A DNA stretch of 64,000 bases from JAQVSH01 sp964349835. GTDB lineage: Bacteria > Bacteroidota > Bacteroidia > Bacteroidales > UBA4181. Below the pieces are notes generated by a model, which did not search any database, was not told the DNA's origin, and was given only the letters and a program-made list of their open reading frames with translations. The stretch spans positions 9,025 through 73,024 of the forward strand of contig CAYGID010000004.1 in the NCBI GenBank assembly GCA_964349835.1. Reading direction: 5' to 3'. The position numbers and the translations under genes are program-made. Below are positions 43,908 through 52,991 of this stretch, piece after piece. Each line of letters starts with the position of its first letter. The first letter of the stretch is position 1.

Positions 43908-43914
43908 AGAAATA

Positions 43915-46536
43915 TTATTGCAATTGGTTCTTTACATTTTCAATAGCGGGCATGAGCCCTTCGGTAACTTTTCCTCCGGCGGTGGCAAAAAAGGGCTGCC
44001 CTCCACCCCCGCCGTTCATAATCTTTGCCGCCTCCCTGATGATTTGCGAGGCACTCTTTCCTTCGGCAACCAAGGCATCGGAAAGCATCACTGCCAGTTC
44101 GGGTTTCCCGTTGAACACCCTGCCGGCAACAAATGCCAGTTTCCCCTTCTCGGCCCTGAGCATAAAGGCAATATTCTTCACCAGTTCGGGCGTTGCCTGA
44201 TCCGACTTCCACTCCAGAAGCCTTATGCCGTTTGGCAACAAAACAGCACCTTCGAGTAAACTTTTCTTCAACGATTCGGCCTGGATCTGCATAAAGGAAT
44301 CGGCCTGCTGCTTCATCTCCTGGTTGTCGGCCATCATCTTTTGAACCGCCGATAATACATTGGGCGACCCCGGGAAGAGCGAACGAATCTCCTTCAACAG
44401 GTCGGCACTTTGGGCTATCAACAGCTCGGCACCCTCGCCGGTGCAGGCTTCTATGCGCCGAATTCCGGCAGCAACAGCCGATTCGGAGGCAATCTTAAAA
44501 TAGCCTATTTCGCCGGTTGCCGACACATGGGTTCCCCCACACAACTCCACCGAGTTGTCGAAACGAATTAACCGAACCTTGTCGCCATACTTTTCGCCGA
44601 ACAGGGCCATAGCCCCCAAGTCGCGGGCCTCCACCATAGAAATTTCACGCCGCTCGTCAAGAGGCGAGTTATCTCGAATATAGCCATTTACCAATGCTTC
44701 GGCAGCCTGCAGCTCGGTTTCGGTCAGCTTCTGAAAATGCGAAAAATCGAAACGGAGGTAATCGGCCGAAACAAAAGAACCTTTTTGCTCCACATGTGCA
44801 CCGAGCACCACACGAAGGGCCCTTTGCAGCAGATGCGTTGCAGAGTGATTAGCCTGAATCTGTTTCCGGTGCCGGGCATCTACCTCGGCCATAAAGGGGA
44901 GATCAAGCCGGTTGGGCAGCGACTCAACTAGATGTATATGCAAATTATTCTCCTTTTTGGTATCGATTACAGGGCATTCGAATCCTTCGCCCCGAACTAC
45001 CCCTTTATCGCCCATCTGACCACCGCTTTCGGCGTAAAAAGGGGTCTTATCGAAAACCAACTGATAGAGCTGTTTCCCTTTGGTTTTCACCATCCGGTAG
45101 CGTGAAAGCCGGGCTTCGCACCTAAGGGTATCGTATCCCACAAAGAGCGGCTCCTCACAAGCCGATAACTCAATCCAGTCGCCTGTATCGACGCTGGCAT
45201 CGGCACGCGAACGTTGCTTTTGCGCCTCCAGATGGAGCGCATACTCCTTTTGATTATAGGTAAGATGGTTTTCGCGAAGAATCAATTCGGTGAGATCGAG
45301 AGGAAAACCAAAGGTGTCGTAGAGTTCAAAAACCACCGCACCGTCTACTTCGGTTTTGTTCTCGGTACGGCACTTACCTACAATCGTATCAATAAGTCTG
45401 AGCCCGGTTTCGAGCGTATGCAGAAAAGAGTTCTCCTCCTCCTTAATCACTTTGGAAATCAGATCCTTCTGAGCTATCAATTCGGGATAAGCATCGCCCA
45501 TCACCTCAATTAAGGTAGGAACCAGTGCATAGATAAAGGGCTCCTTCTGCCCAAGGAAGGTGTAGCCGTAGCGAACTGCCCGGCGAAGAAGGCGGCGGAT
45601 TACATATCCCGCCTTGTTGTTCGAAGGAATCTGACCATCGGCAATCGAGAAGGCAATGGCACGCAGATGATCGGCCACCACACGCATAGCCACATCGGTT
45701 ACCTCGTTTTCGCCATATTTCTTACCCACCAGCAGACCAATTGCCCCAATGATGTCGGCAAAAAGATCGATATCGTAATTGGAGGTTTTTTTCTGAATCA
45801 CGCGACAAAGACGTTCAAACCCCATTCCGGTATCCACATGGCAAGCAGGAAGACGCTCCAACTGCCCCGAAGCCTTACGGTTAAACTGCATGAAAACCAG
45901 ATTCCAAATTTCAATCACCTGAGGATCACTCTGATTAACAAGGCTGCAACCGGGAACTGCCAAACAATCGGCCTCCGAACGCGAATCGTAATGAATTTCA
46001 GAACAGGGACCACAGGGGCCGGTATCGCCCATCTCCCAGAAATTATCTTTTTTGTTTCCCAACAGAATACGCGACTCAGGCAGATGCTTTTTCCAGAAAC
46101 CAAAGGCCTCCCGATCCATCTCGAGGCCATCTTCGGCACTGCCCTCAAATACAGTTACATAGAGACGATCCCTGTTTATCTTTAACACTTCGGTAAGATA
46201 CTCCCATGCCCAGTCGATAGCCTCCTCCTTAAAATAGTCGCCAAACGACCAGTTACCCAACATCTCAAACATGGTATGATGATAGGTATCGTGCCCAACC
46301 TCCTCAAGGTCGTTATGTTTTCCACTTACACGCAAACATTTCTGACTATCGGCCACGCGAAGCGATTTGGGGGGCGTATTGCCCAAAAAAATCTCTTTAA
46401 AGGGGTTCATCCCGGCATTGGTGAACATGAGGGTGGGATCGTTCTTAACCACCATAGGAGCTGATGGAACAATTTGGTGTTGTTTCGAAGCAAAGAAGTC
46501 TAAGAAGGATAATCGAATCTCTTTTGTGGTCATCAT
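43915..46536 (-). CDS. alaS: Alanyl-tRNA synthetase
   Basis: 873 aa. The class II core (about 1-450) includes FTNAGMNPFKEIFLG and a tRNA-binding region; the editing domain has HSATH and CGGTHV zinc motifs; a C-Ala domain closes the protein. Start is 46536 or 46533 (two Met). It is divergent from the M23 peptidase gene and leads alaS-lysA. Confidence 0.97.
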   Translation of the reverse strand: MMTTKEIRLSFLDFFASKQHQIVPSAPMVVKNDPTLMFTNAGMNPFKEIFLGNTPPKSLRVADSQKCLRVSGKHNDLEEVGHDTYHHTMFEMLGNWSFGDYFKEEAIDWAWEYLTEVLKINRDRLYVTVFEGSAEDGLEMDREAFGFWKKHLPESRILLGNKKDNFWEMGDTGPCGPCSEIHYDSRSEADCLAVPGCSLVNQSDPQVIEIWNLVFMQFNRKASGQLERLPACHVDTGMGFERLCRVIQKKTSNYDIDLFADIIGAIGLLVGKKYGENEVTDVAMRVVADHLRAIAFSIADGQIPSNNKAGYVIRRLLRRAVRYGYTFLGQKEPFIYALVPTLIEVMGDAYPELIAQKDLISKVIKEEENSFLHTLETGLRLIDTIVGKCRTENKTEVDGAVVFELYDTFGFPLDLTELILRENHLTYNQKEYALHLEAQKQRSRADASVDTGDWIELSACEEPLFVGYDTLRCEARLSRYRMVKTKGKQLYQLVFDKTPFYAESGGQMGDKGVVRGEGFECPVIDTKKENNLHIHLVESLPNRLDLPFMAEVDARHRKQIQANHSATHLLQRALRVVLGAHVEQKGSFVSADYLRFDFSHFQKLTETELQAAEALVNGYIRDNSPLDERREISMVEARDLGAMALFGEKYGDKVRLIRFDNSVELCGGTHVSATGEIGYFKIASESAVAAGIRRIEACTGEGAELLIAQSADLLKEIRSLFPGSPNVLSAVQKMMADNQEMKQQADSFMQIQAESLKKSLLEGAVLLPNGIRLLEWKSDQATPELVKNIAFMLRAEKGKLAFVAGRVFNGKPELAVMLSDALVAEGKSASQIIREAAKIMNGGGGGQPFFATAGGKVTEGLMPAIENVKNQLQ

Positions 46537-46591
46537 GCCGCAGATAATCTGAATACTAATCCGTTAAAAAAAACTAATAATACTTTTTGAA

Positions 46592-46623
46592 TTTGGCAAA
46601 AGTAATTAATTGATTTAATTTTG
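46592..46623 (+). promoter_or_regulatory. Promoter of the M23 peptidase gene
   Basis: TTTG at 46592-46595, a 20-nt spacer, then TAATTTTG at 46616-46623: a near-ideal match. The start codon is 49 nt downstream. Confidence 0.7.
46597..46604 (-). promoter_or_regulatory. -7 box of alaS-lysA
   Basis: TACTTTTG on the minus strand, 61 nt upstream of alaS. It lies between the boxes of the opposite promoter, so the two polymerases would compete (inference). Confidence 0.45.
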
Positions 46624-46671
46624 GCGACATTCGTTACGCATTAATCGCCCATATCACCCCAATTCTGCAAT

Positions 46672-47640
46672 ATGTTAAAGCCCACTTATAGGTTTAATCC
46701 CGAGTCGCTGAAGTTCGAAAAGATAACTATCAGTATCAAAGGATTGATTGTAAAGGCCTTTACCTTTTTTACTGCCAGCATCGTTGTGGCCATCGGCTAT
46801 TACGTGCTTTTTGCCCGATTTTTCGAGTCGCCCCGAGAGATAGTCCTCCGAAGAGAAAACGAACAACTCGTTTTGCAGTATGAGGTAATGGAACGAAAAC
46901 TAAGCCAGATTGAACTTGTAATCAACGACCTGCAAGACCGCGACGACAACCTCTACCGTGTAATCTTCGAATCGGAACCCATTCCCTCTACTATTCGGAA
47001 AGCCGGAACCGGTGGAATGAACCGACTCAGTAACTTCTCGAGCCTGAGCAACGAGAAACTGGTTGTAGAAACCGCCACTAAGATCAATACACTGCAAAAG
47101 CAGCTCTATATTCAGTCGAAATCGTACGATGAGCTCATAAACCTGGCAAACAACAAGTCGGCCATGATATCGGCCATCCCCTCTATCCAGCCGGTGGCCA
47201 ACAAAGACCTGAAAAGGGCAGCTACCGGTTACGGAATGCGAATCGATCCCATTTACAAGGTTCCCCGCATGCATGAAGGGATGGACTTCTCGGTTCCGGT
47301 AGGCACCGATGTCTATGCCACGGGCGACGGAGTAGTGGTAGACCGGGGTCGCGACGGCGAATACGGGAATGCCATCGTGGTTGACCACGGATTTGGATAT
47401 ACCACCCGGTACGCACACCTCTCGGCATTTAACGTTGTGAAGGGGCAAAAGGTGAAAAGAGGCGAAATCATTGGCAAGGCCGGAAATACCGGAAAATCGA
47501 CCGGCCCCCACCTGCACTACGAGGTGCGGAAAAACAACCGCGCCCTGAATCCGGTAAACTTCTACTTTAACGACCTGACTGCCGACGAGTACGCACAACT
47601 TGTGAATATCTCAGACAATGCCGGTCAGGCCTTCGACTAA
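46672..47640 (+). CDS. M23-family peptidoglycan endopeptidase
   Basis: 322 aa. One N-terminal membrane helix (about 28-48), a coiled-coil (about 60-90), then the LytM/M23 domain (about 180-300) with HEGMDF and GPHLHYEV zinc ligands. It cleaves peptidoglycan cross-links or serves as an activator at the cell envelope. The merR gene follows; its upstream ATG overlaps this 3' end, but the better start is 13 nt past the stop. Confidence 0.9.
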   Translation: MLKPTYRFNPESLKFEKITISIKGLIVKAFTFFTASIVVAIGYYVLFARFFESPREIVLRRENEQLVLQYEVMERKLSQIELVINDLQDRDDNLYRVIFESEPIPSTIRKAGTGGMNRLSNFSSLSNEKLVVETATKINTLQKQLYIQSKSYDELINLANNKSAMISAIPSIQPVANKDLKRAATGYGMRIDPIYKVPRMHEGMDFSVPVGTDVYATGDGVVVDRGRDGEYGNAIVVDHGFGYTTRYAHLSAFNVVKGQKVKRGEIIGKAGNTGKSTGPHLHYEVRKNNRALNPVNFYFNDLTADEYAQLVNISDNAGQAFD

Positions 47641-47653
47641 ATGCTATTACACT

Positions 47654-47992
47654 ATGCCTTATAAAGAAAAGCGGGTAGAAAAGTTATTCTATTCCATTGG
47701 AGAGGTTGCCCAAATGTTCGATGTAAACACCTCTCTTATACGTTATTGGGAACAACAATTCGATGTAATTAAACCCGGAAAAAACAAAAAGGGGAACCGA
47801 TTATTTACACAGGCCGACATCAATAATTTTCACTTGATTTACCATTACGTAAAAGAGAGAGGCATGACGCTGAAAGGCGCAAAGCAAAAACTGGCCGAAA
47901 ACTGTGCTTATGCAGTGCAAAATTTCGAAATAGTAAAACGACTCCAAGAGATTCGTTCAGTAGTTCTCTCCCTTCGCGAACACCTCGAATAA
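47654..47992 (+). CDS. MerR-family transcriptional regulator
   Basis: 112 aa from ATG at 47654 (MPYKEKRVEKLFYSIGEVA); an ATG at 47618 adds residues that only overlap the upstream gene. The winged helix has YSIGEVAQMFDVNTSLIRYWEQQF, seen as SIGEVAQMFDVN and IRYWEQQF, followed by GNRLFTQADI. No effector-binding domain is present beyond a short helix. The M23-MerR pairing is common in Bacteroidota; targets are unknown. Confidence 0.88.
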   Translation: MPYKEKRVEKLFYSIGEVAQMFDVNTSLIRYWEQQFDVIKPGKNKKGNRLFTQADINNFHLIYHYVKERGMTLKGAKQKLAENCAYAVQNFEIVKRLQEIRSVVLSLREHLE

Positions 47993-48002
47993 ACCATCCG
48001 AC

Positions 48003-48875
48003 ATGCCCCTTCTGAGTGAAATTGCAGACTGTTTTGAAGCCTTGGCGCCCCTTGCTCTTCAGGAGCCCTACGACAATAGCGGGCTGCAGATTGGCAACCC
48101 CGCCCTTCAGGTAGAATCGGCTCTGGTAGCCCTCGATCTGAACGAACAGGTGGTCGACGAAGCTTTGGCCTTAGGAGCCAATCTGATTATTTCGCACCAC
48201 CCTCTCATTTTCAAGGGACTCAAACGCCTCACCCAGGCAACAATGGTAGAGCGAATTGTGCATCGATGCATTTTGCACAACATTGCTCTCTATGCCTGCC
48301 ACACCAACCTCGACGCCGCCTCGGGTGGCGTGAGCTACCGACTCGCTCAAAAACTTGGCATCGAAAACGGAGCCATTCTTGAACCCCGATCGGGTCTGCT
48401 TACCGATGAGGTAGTCAAAGCGTTACGCGACAGTCACCCTTACGAAGAGCAGGCATTCAACCTGTTTCAGATGCAGAACAAAACCCGCGATACCGGATTC
48501 GGTTGGGTAGGGCTTCTGCCAGAATCCTGCTCGCCCGAAGAGTTTCTGTTGCAGGTAAAAAAAATATTGGGCACAGGAGCCCTCCGATATTCGACTCTAC
48601 CTGCGCGCGCCATCCATAAAGTGGCCGTTTGCGGCGGCTCGGGAGCCGAACTGCTTTCGGCAGCCCTGGCTGCCGGAGCTGATGCCTATATTACAGCCGA
48701 TGTGAAGTACCACACCTTTCAGGAGGCCGAAGGGAGGCTGTTGCTGATTGATGCGGGCCACTACGAAACAGAACAGTTTACAAAAGAGCTCTTTTATGAT
48801 GTTCTAACCAAAAAATTCAATAATTTTGCGGTTCACATTTCTAAGGTCAAAACCAATCCGATAAATTATCTCTAG
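48003..48875 (+). CDS. Nif3-like dinuclear metal protein, lacking most of the insertion domain
   Basis: 290 aa. N-terminal metal-binding half: YDNSGLQIG, ISHHPLIFKG and ACHTNLD; C-terminal half: VCGGSGAELL, TADVKYHTF and DAGHYETE. Bacteroidota homologues are usually about 365 aa with a PII-like insertion between the halves. Here the link runs from EPRSGLL directly to TDEVVKALRDSHPYEEQAF, which is only the end of that insertion, so about 75 residues are missing while the frame is intact. The function of the family is unsettled. It is 1 nt from the zinc-ribbon gene. Confidence 0.88.
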   Translation: MPLLSEIADCFEALAPLALQEPYDNSGLQIGNPALQVESALVALDLNEQVVDEALALGANLIISHHPLIFKGLKRLTQATMVERIVHRCILHNIALYACHTNLDAASGGVSYRLAQKLGIENGAILEPRSGLLTDEVVKALRDSHPYEEQAFNLFQMQNKTRDTGFGWVGLLPESCSPEEFLLQVKKILGTGALRYSTLPARAIHKVAVCGGSGAELLSAALAAGADAYITADVKYHTFQEAEGRLLLIDAGHYETEQFTKELFYDVLTKKFNNFAVHISKVKTNPINYL

Positions 48876-48876
48876 C

Positions 48877-49635
48877 ATGGTGAATGATAAGAACAAACCG
48901 TCAGAAGTAGCGGAAATCTCAGTTGAGGAAAAATTGCGTGCGCTGTACCAACTACAAAAAGTGCACAGCGAACTCGATAAGATCAACATTTTACGTGGCG
49001 AACTCCCCCTGGAGGTGCGCGATCTGGAGGATGAAATTGCCGGGTTAGAGACCCGAATTCACAATTTCATGGAAGAGATTAAGGCACTCGAGACCGCTTT
49101 AACCACAAAAAAAACTGACATTCTCAACTCCCAGAACCTGATTAAAAAGTATAAGGAGCAGCAGGACAACGTCAGGAACAACCGCGAATACGACTCACTA
49201 TCGAAAGAGATTGAGTTTCAGACCCTCGAAATTGAACTCGCCGAAAAGAGGATGAAGGAGTTTTCGGCACAAATCGACGAACGCAGTCAGGCCATACAGA
49301 AATCGCAAGAGCATCTCGAATCGAAAAGTGCCGACCTTGTAGACAAACAGAAAGAGTTGGAGGAGATTTCGGCCGACACCAACAAAGACGAAGATCAACT
49401 CCACGCAAAGATTAAACAGTTAGAAGATAAAATTGAACCCCGCCTTCTTGCCGCTTATACCCGAATCCGGAACAGTGTATACAATCGGCTTGCTGTAGTT
49501 ACAGTTCAGCGCGACGCCTGCGGAGGTTGCTTTAATAATATCCCCCCGCAACGGCAGCTCGATATCCGTTCGCGCAAGAAAATCATTGTATGTGAGTACT
49601 GTGGACGCATCTTTGTAGACGACTCAATGGCATAG
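48877..49635 (+). CDS. Coiled-coil zinc-ribbon protein (DUF164/CdsZ-like)
   Basis: 252 aa. A long antiparallel coiled coil (about 18-195) is followed by a C4 zinc ribbon: CGGC near residue 212 and CEYC near 240. The family is often next to Nif3-like genes, as here, and is proposed to bind nucleic acid. No catalytic motif is seen. Confidence 0.85.
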   Translation: MVNDKNKPSEVAEISVEEKLRALYQLQKVHSELDKINILRGELPLEVRDLEDEIAGLETRIHNFMEEIKALETALTTKKTDILNSQNLIKKYKEQQDNVRNNREYDSLSKEIEFQTLEIELAEKRMKEFSAQIDERSQAIQKSQEHLESKSADLVDKQKELEEISADTNKDEDQLHAKIKQLEDKIEPRLLAAYTRIRNSVYNRLAVVTVQRDACGGCFNNIPPQRQLDIRSRKKIIVCEYCGRIFVDDSMA

Positions 49636-49660
49636 TTCGCGCAGATTGCGCATAACGCAA

Positions 49661-49702
49661 AGCGCCCCGGCAAGGTTCTCAAAAGAATCGGGCCGGGGCG
49701 CT
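49661..49702. terminator. Bidirectional hairpin between convergent genes
   Basis: AGCGCCCCGGC (49661-49671) pairs perfectly with GCCGGGGCGCT (49692-49702). It lies between the zinc-ribbon gene and the lolA-like gene, both ending toward it. Confidence 0.65.
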
Positions 49703-49725
49703 CTGCATCTCCAAAATTTTGATCA

Positions 49726-50403
49726 TCACCGCATATCTACCGTCTCAACTCCGGGATGATCGGCTGCCTGAAAGCGAACCATCACCTCAGTAATCTTTTC
49801 GGGCTGCCGGGGTAACTTCAGTCGCAGCATCTGCTCTGCCCCCTCCTTCCGTGTCACCTTCAATAAGAGAGGTAGCGAGCTCTTTTCGTCGATAGTGAGC
49901 AACACGGAAACATACCGATGAGTAGTCTTTCGGGGTTTTAGCAACACATCGGCAACCTGCGCACCCTCAACACTCCGGGTACCGGCAAACTGCATATCAA
50001 AATCCTTGCTTTGCACATCGAAAAGCTTCAAGGGATTAAAAAGAGTCAGATCTTCGGGATCGAAAAAATCTTCGGCCTTCGAGAGTGTCAGTTCATTGGC
50101 ATCCTCCAGATACTGAGCAACCTCCTTTCCATCAAAAAACAGCTCCATATCGTCGAGAAGAATTCTGTATCTGCTACCCAGTACAAACAACACCCCTTCT
50201 CTTCCGGCCGAAGGGTCGGCAGGAGCCTGGGTCTCGGTTGTTTGAAAAACAAAATCGGCCTTCCAGCCGTTAGGCGAGGCCGTTGCTTTTTTCAACCGGT
50301 CGATATAGGCAATGGCCTTTGCATCAGACTGACCGGCAATGGGTTGCAGCGAACCCCAAGAAAAAAGGAGAAAAGAGAGAAAATAAAGAGTAATAACGTT
50401 CAT
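49726..50403 (-). CDS. LolA-like outer-membrane lipoprotein carrier
   Basis: 225 aa from Met at 50403 (MNVITLYFLSFLLFSW), giving a signal peptide that ends near IAGQ. A longer frame to 50448 masks that signal. The mature part is a LolA/LppX-type half-barrel: KADFVFQTTET, GSRYRILLDDMELFFDGKE, and the C-terminal amphipathic strands. It is predicted to carry lipids or lipoproteins across the periplasm. ftsK-lolA is a conserved Bacteroidota pair. Confidence 0.82.
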   Translation of the reverse strand: MNVITLYFLSFLLFSWGSLQPIAGQSDAKAIAYIDRLKKATASPNGWKADFVFQTTETQAPADPSAGREGVLFVLGSRYRILLDDMELFFDGKEVAQYLEDANELTLSKAEDFFDPEDLTLFNPLKLFDVQSKDFDMQFAGTRSVEGAQVADVLLKPRKTTHRYVSVLLTIDEKSSLPLLLKVTRKEGAEQMLRLKLPRQPEKITEVMVRFQAADHPGVETVDMR

Positions 50404-50459
50404 GCCGGAATAACTTCTTTTATATGAGGGCGCAACAAATCGCAACAAGGAGAAGACGA

Positions 50460-52889
50460 TTAGAAAAGACCTTTCAAATATTGTTCCAAAGAGGTCTGGT
50501 CAACAAACAAAACCTGCCGAGCCTTGCTTCCCTCGAAGGGTCCCACTATATGAGCGGCCTCCAGCTGATCCATAATGCGTCCGGCGCGGGTGTAACCAAT
50601 CGAAAACTTTCTCTGAATCAAAGAGGTTGAGCCCTGTTGATGCATCACCAATAAGCGCGCTGCATCGGTAAAAAGCTCATCCCGTTTGGAGAGATCAATC
50701 TCTTTTACCTCCGACGAACTCTCCTCGCCATAGTATTCGGGCAGTTGCATGGCCGTGGTATACCCCTGTTGCGAACCGATAAAATCGGTAATTCGCTCAA
50801 TCTCGGGAATGTCAATAAAGGCACACTGCAGACGAATCATCTCCTGTCCCGTCGAAAGCAGCAAATCGCCACGTCCTACCAACTGGTCGGCGCCACCGAT
50901 ATCAAGAATGGTTCTGGAGTCAATCTTCGAAGTGACCCGAAAGGCAATGCGCGCAGGGAAATTGGCCTTAATGGTACCGGTAATGATGTTCACCGAAGGA
51001 CGCTGCGTGGCTATCACCAGGTGGATGCCCACCGCACGGGCCAACTGTGCCAAACGGGCAATCGGCATCTCAATCTCGCGCCCGGCCGTCATAATCAGAT
51101 CGGCAAACTCATCAACAATCACCACAATATAGGGGAGATAACGATGTCCCTCGGTGGGCAGAAGCCTCCGCGAAACAAACCGGGCGTTATACTCCTTAAT
51201 ATTCCGAACCTCGGCCAGTCTGAGGAGATCGTACCGGGTATCCATCTCAATACAGAGCGAATTAAGGGTATTGATAACCCGTTGCGTATCGGTGATAATC
51301 GCCTCCTCGCCATCGGGCAACATGGCAAGAAAGTGTCGCTCAATTTTTGAATAGAGGGTCAACTCCACCTTCTTAGGATCCACTAGAACAAACTTTACCT
51401 GAGCAGGATGCTTTTTGTACAGAATTGAGGTAATAATGGCATTCAGACCCACCGATTTGCCCTGTCCCGTGGCTCCGGCCACCAACAAGTGGGGCATTTT
51501 GGTAAGGTCAAACACAAACGTTTCGTTCGAGATGGTCTTTCCCAGCGCCACCGACAGATCGCCCGTTGACTCCTGAAACCGTTTTGAAGCAATAATTGAA
51601 CGCATGGAGACAATCTCCGGGTTCTGGTTGGGAACCTCAATCCCGATGGTACCCTTGCCAGGCATCGGGGCAATAATACGAATACCTAACGCAGAGAGGC
51701 TCAGCGCAATATCATCTTCCAGATTCTTAATGCGCGATATCCTGACTCCCGGGGCAGGTACAATCTCATAAAGGGTAACCGTAGGTCCGATAGTGGCTTT
51801 TATCTTCTCTATCTGGATTTTATAGTTCCCCAATGTTTCAATAATCTTCTTCTTGTTGGCCAGGAGTTCCTCGTTCGACACCTCAAGTACAGTAGAGAGA
51901 TGTTCGTCTAAAAGATCGATGGGAGGCAGTTTATAATGCGAGAGGTCGAGTGTGGGATCATATTCGCCAAAGGCCTCAACTCTTGTGGGGATATGATCGG
52001 CAGGTTTGTCTACGGCTCTCTTGTCGGTAACCGTGAGTTCTACATCCTGCGGTACGGGTGCGGTTGCCCCGAATGGCACACCGGAAGAAGCCCTCTGATC
52101 GTCGTCGACATCGTCGATTTCTGTTTGAAGGGGCTCCACATCCGAATCGGCCGGTTCGACCGTAAGCAGGTAGGGATCGGGGGTGCGATCCGGAGTATCA
52201 ACAATTACGGTTGGTAACTCCTTCACCTTAACGCGCGCACCCTTTTTCGACTCTTTTTTATTTGCATCGGCCATGGCCCCCACCAGTCTGCTCTTGAGCC
52301 CCCCAATTCGGTTCGACGACCACTTAGCAAAACTTTTGAAGGTTACAAAGAGATAGAAGAACATGACCAGAGCCAGCAACCCGCCAGCGCCAATCACTCC
52401 CAGTAGTGCACAGAGCCATTCCGAAATATAGAAGCCATGCAAACCACCCACACCACTCCCCATATATCCCTTTGCCTCACCAAAAAGGTAACCGAGGCTC
52501 ACAGAGAAGAGAATCATGGAGACCGACGAAAAAAAGAAGGCTTTCCAGATGTGCATTAAAGGAACCCTGAAGAGGCGGAACCCCAGAATGTATAGGAAAA
52601 AGGGGATAAAAAAGGCAGGAATGCCAAACCCTTTGTTCATAAACTGCTCGGCCAGCCTTGCCCCCATCTTTCCGGCCCAGTTGCGAACCTCTTTGTCGGT
52701 AGCTTGTGTAAAGAGATTTGACCACTCAAAACTCTGATCGTATTTCCAGGTAAAAAAGTACGAAACAAATGCCACCACCAGAAGCGAGGCAAAAAAAAGT
52801 ATCAAGAGGCCTAAAAAAAGGCGGGTGCGGTTATCCTTGAAAAAAGCTGCAAGTCCACCCTCCTTCTCAATTTTTCGTGATTCGGCCAT
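50460..52889 (-). CDS. ftsK: DNA translocase FtsK/SpoIIIE
   Basis: 809 aa from Met at 52889 (MAESRKIEKEGGLAAFF). Four N-terminal membrane helices (about 15-190), an acidic linker, then the RecA-like motor with Walker A GATGQGKS near residue 471 and Walker B IVVIVDEFADL, and a C-terminal winged-helix gamma domain (SLIQRKFSIGYTRAGRIMDQLE in part). It pumps chromosomes through the division septum. A longer frame to 52943 is blocked by a promoter box at 52918-52911. Confidence 0.95.
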   Translation of the reverse strand: MAESRKIEKEGGLAAFFKDNRTRLFLGLLILFFASLLVVAFVSYFFTWKYDQSFEWSNLFTQATDKEVRNWAGKMGARLAEQFMNKGFGIPAFFIPFFLYILGFRLFRVPLMHIWKAFFFSSVSMILFSVSLGYLFGEAKGYMGSGVGGLHGFYISEWLCALLGVIGAGGLLALVMFFYLFVTFKSFAKWSSNRIGGLKSRLVGAMADANKKESKKGARVKVKELPTVIVDTPDRTPDPYLLTVEPADSDVEPLQTEIDDVDDDQRASSGVPFGATAPVPQDVELTVTDKRAVDKPADHIPTRVEAFGEYDPTLDLSHYKLPPIDLLDEHLSTVLEVSNEELLANKKKIIETLGNYKIQIEKIKATIGPTVTLYEIVPAPGVRISRIKNLEDDIALSLSALGIRIIAPMPGKGTIGIEVPNQNPEIVSMRSIIASKRFQESTGDLSVALGKTISNETFVFDLTKMPHLLVAGATGQGKSVGLNAIITSILYKKHPAQVKFVLVDPKKVELTLYSKIERHFLAMLPDGEEAIITDTQRVINTLNSLCIEMDTRYDLLRLAEVRNIKEYNARFVSRRLLPTEGHRYLPYIVVIVDEFADLIMTAGREIEMPIARLAQLARAVGIHLVIATQRPSVNIITGTIKANFPARIAFRVTSKIDSRTILDIGGADQLVGRGDLLLSTGQEMIRLQCAFIDIPEIERITDFIGSQQGYTTAMQLPEYYGEESSSEVKEIDLSKRDELFTDAARLLVMHQQGSTSLIQRKFSIGYTRAGRIMDQLEAAHIVGPFEGSKARQVLFVDQTSLEQYLKGLF

Positions 52890-52910
52890 GACATAGTATG
52901 ATTTGAACTG

Positions 52911-52918
52911 CAAAGTTA
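52911..52918 (-). promoter_or_regulatory. -7 box of ftsK
   Basis: TAACTTTG on the minus strand, 21 nt upstream of the chosen start. No perfect -33 box. Confidence 0.5.
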
Positions 52919-52942
52919 GTGTTATTCTCAGAAAACAGGTCA

Positions 52943-52974
52943 TTTGGGCAGAAGATTCAATATGGTTACCTTTG
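52943..52974 (+). promoter_or_regulatory. Promoter of mnmA
   Basis: TTTG at 52943-52946, a 20-nt spacer, and TACCTTTG at 52967-52974, a textbook match. The start codon is 17 nt downstream, so the leader is very short. Confidence 0.72.
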
Positions 52975-52991
52975 GCGAAATTTGAGGGTTT

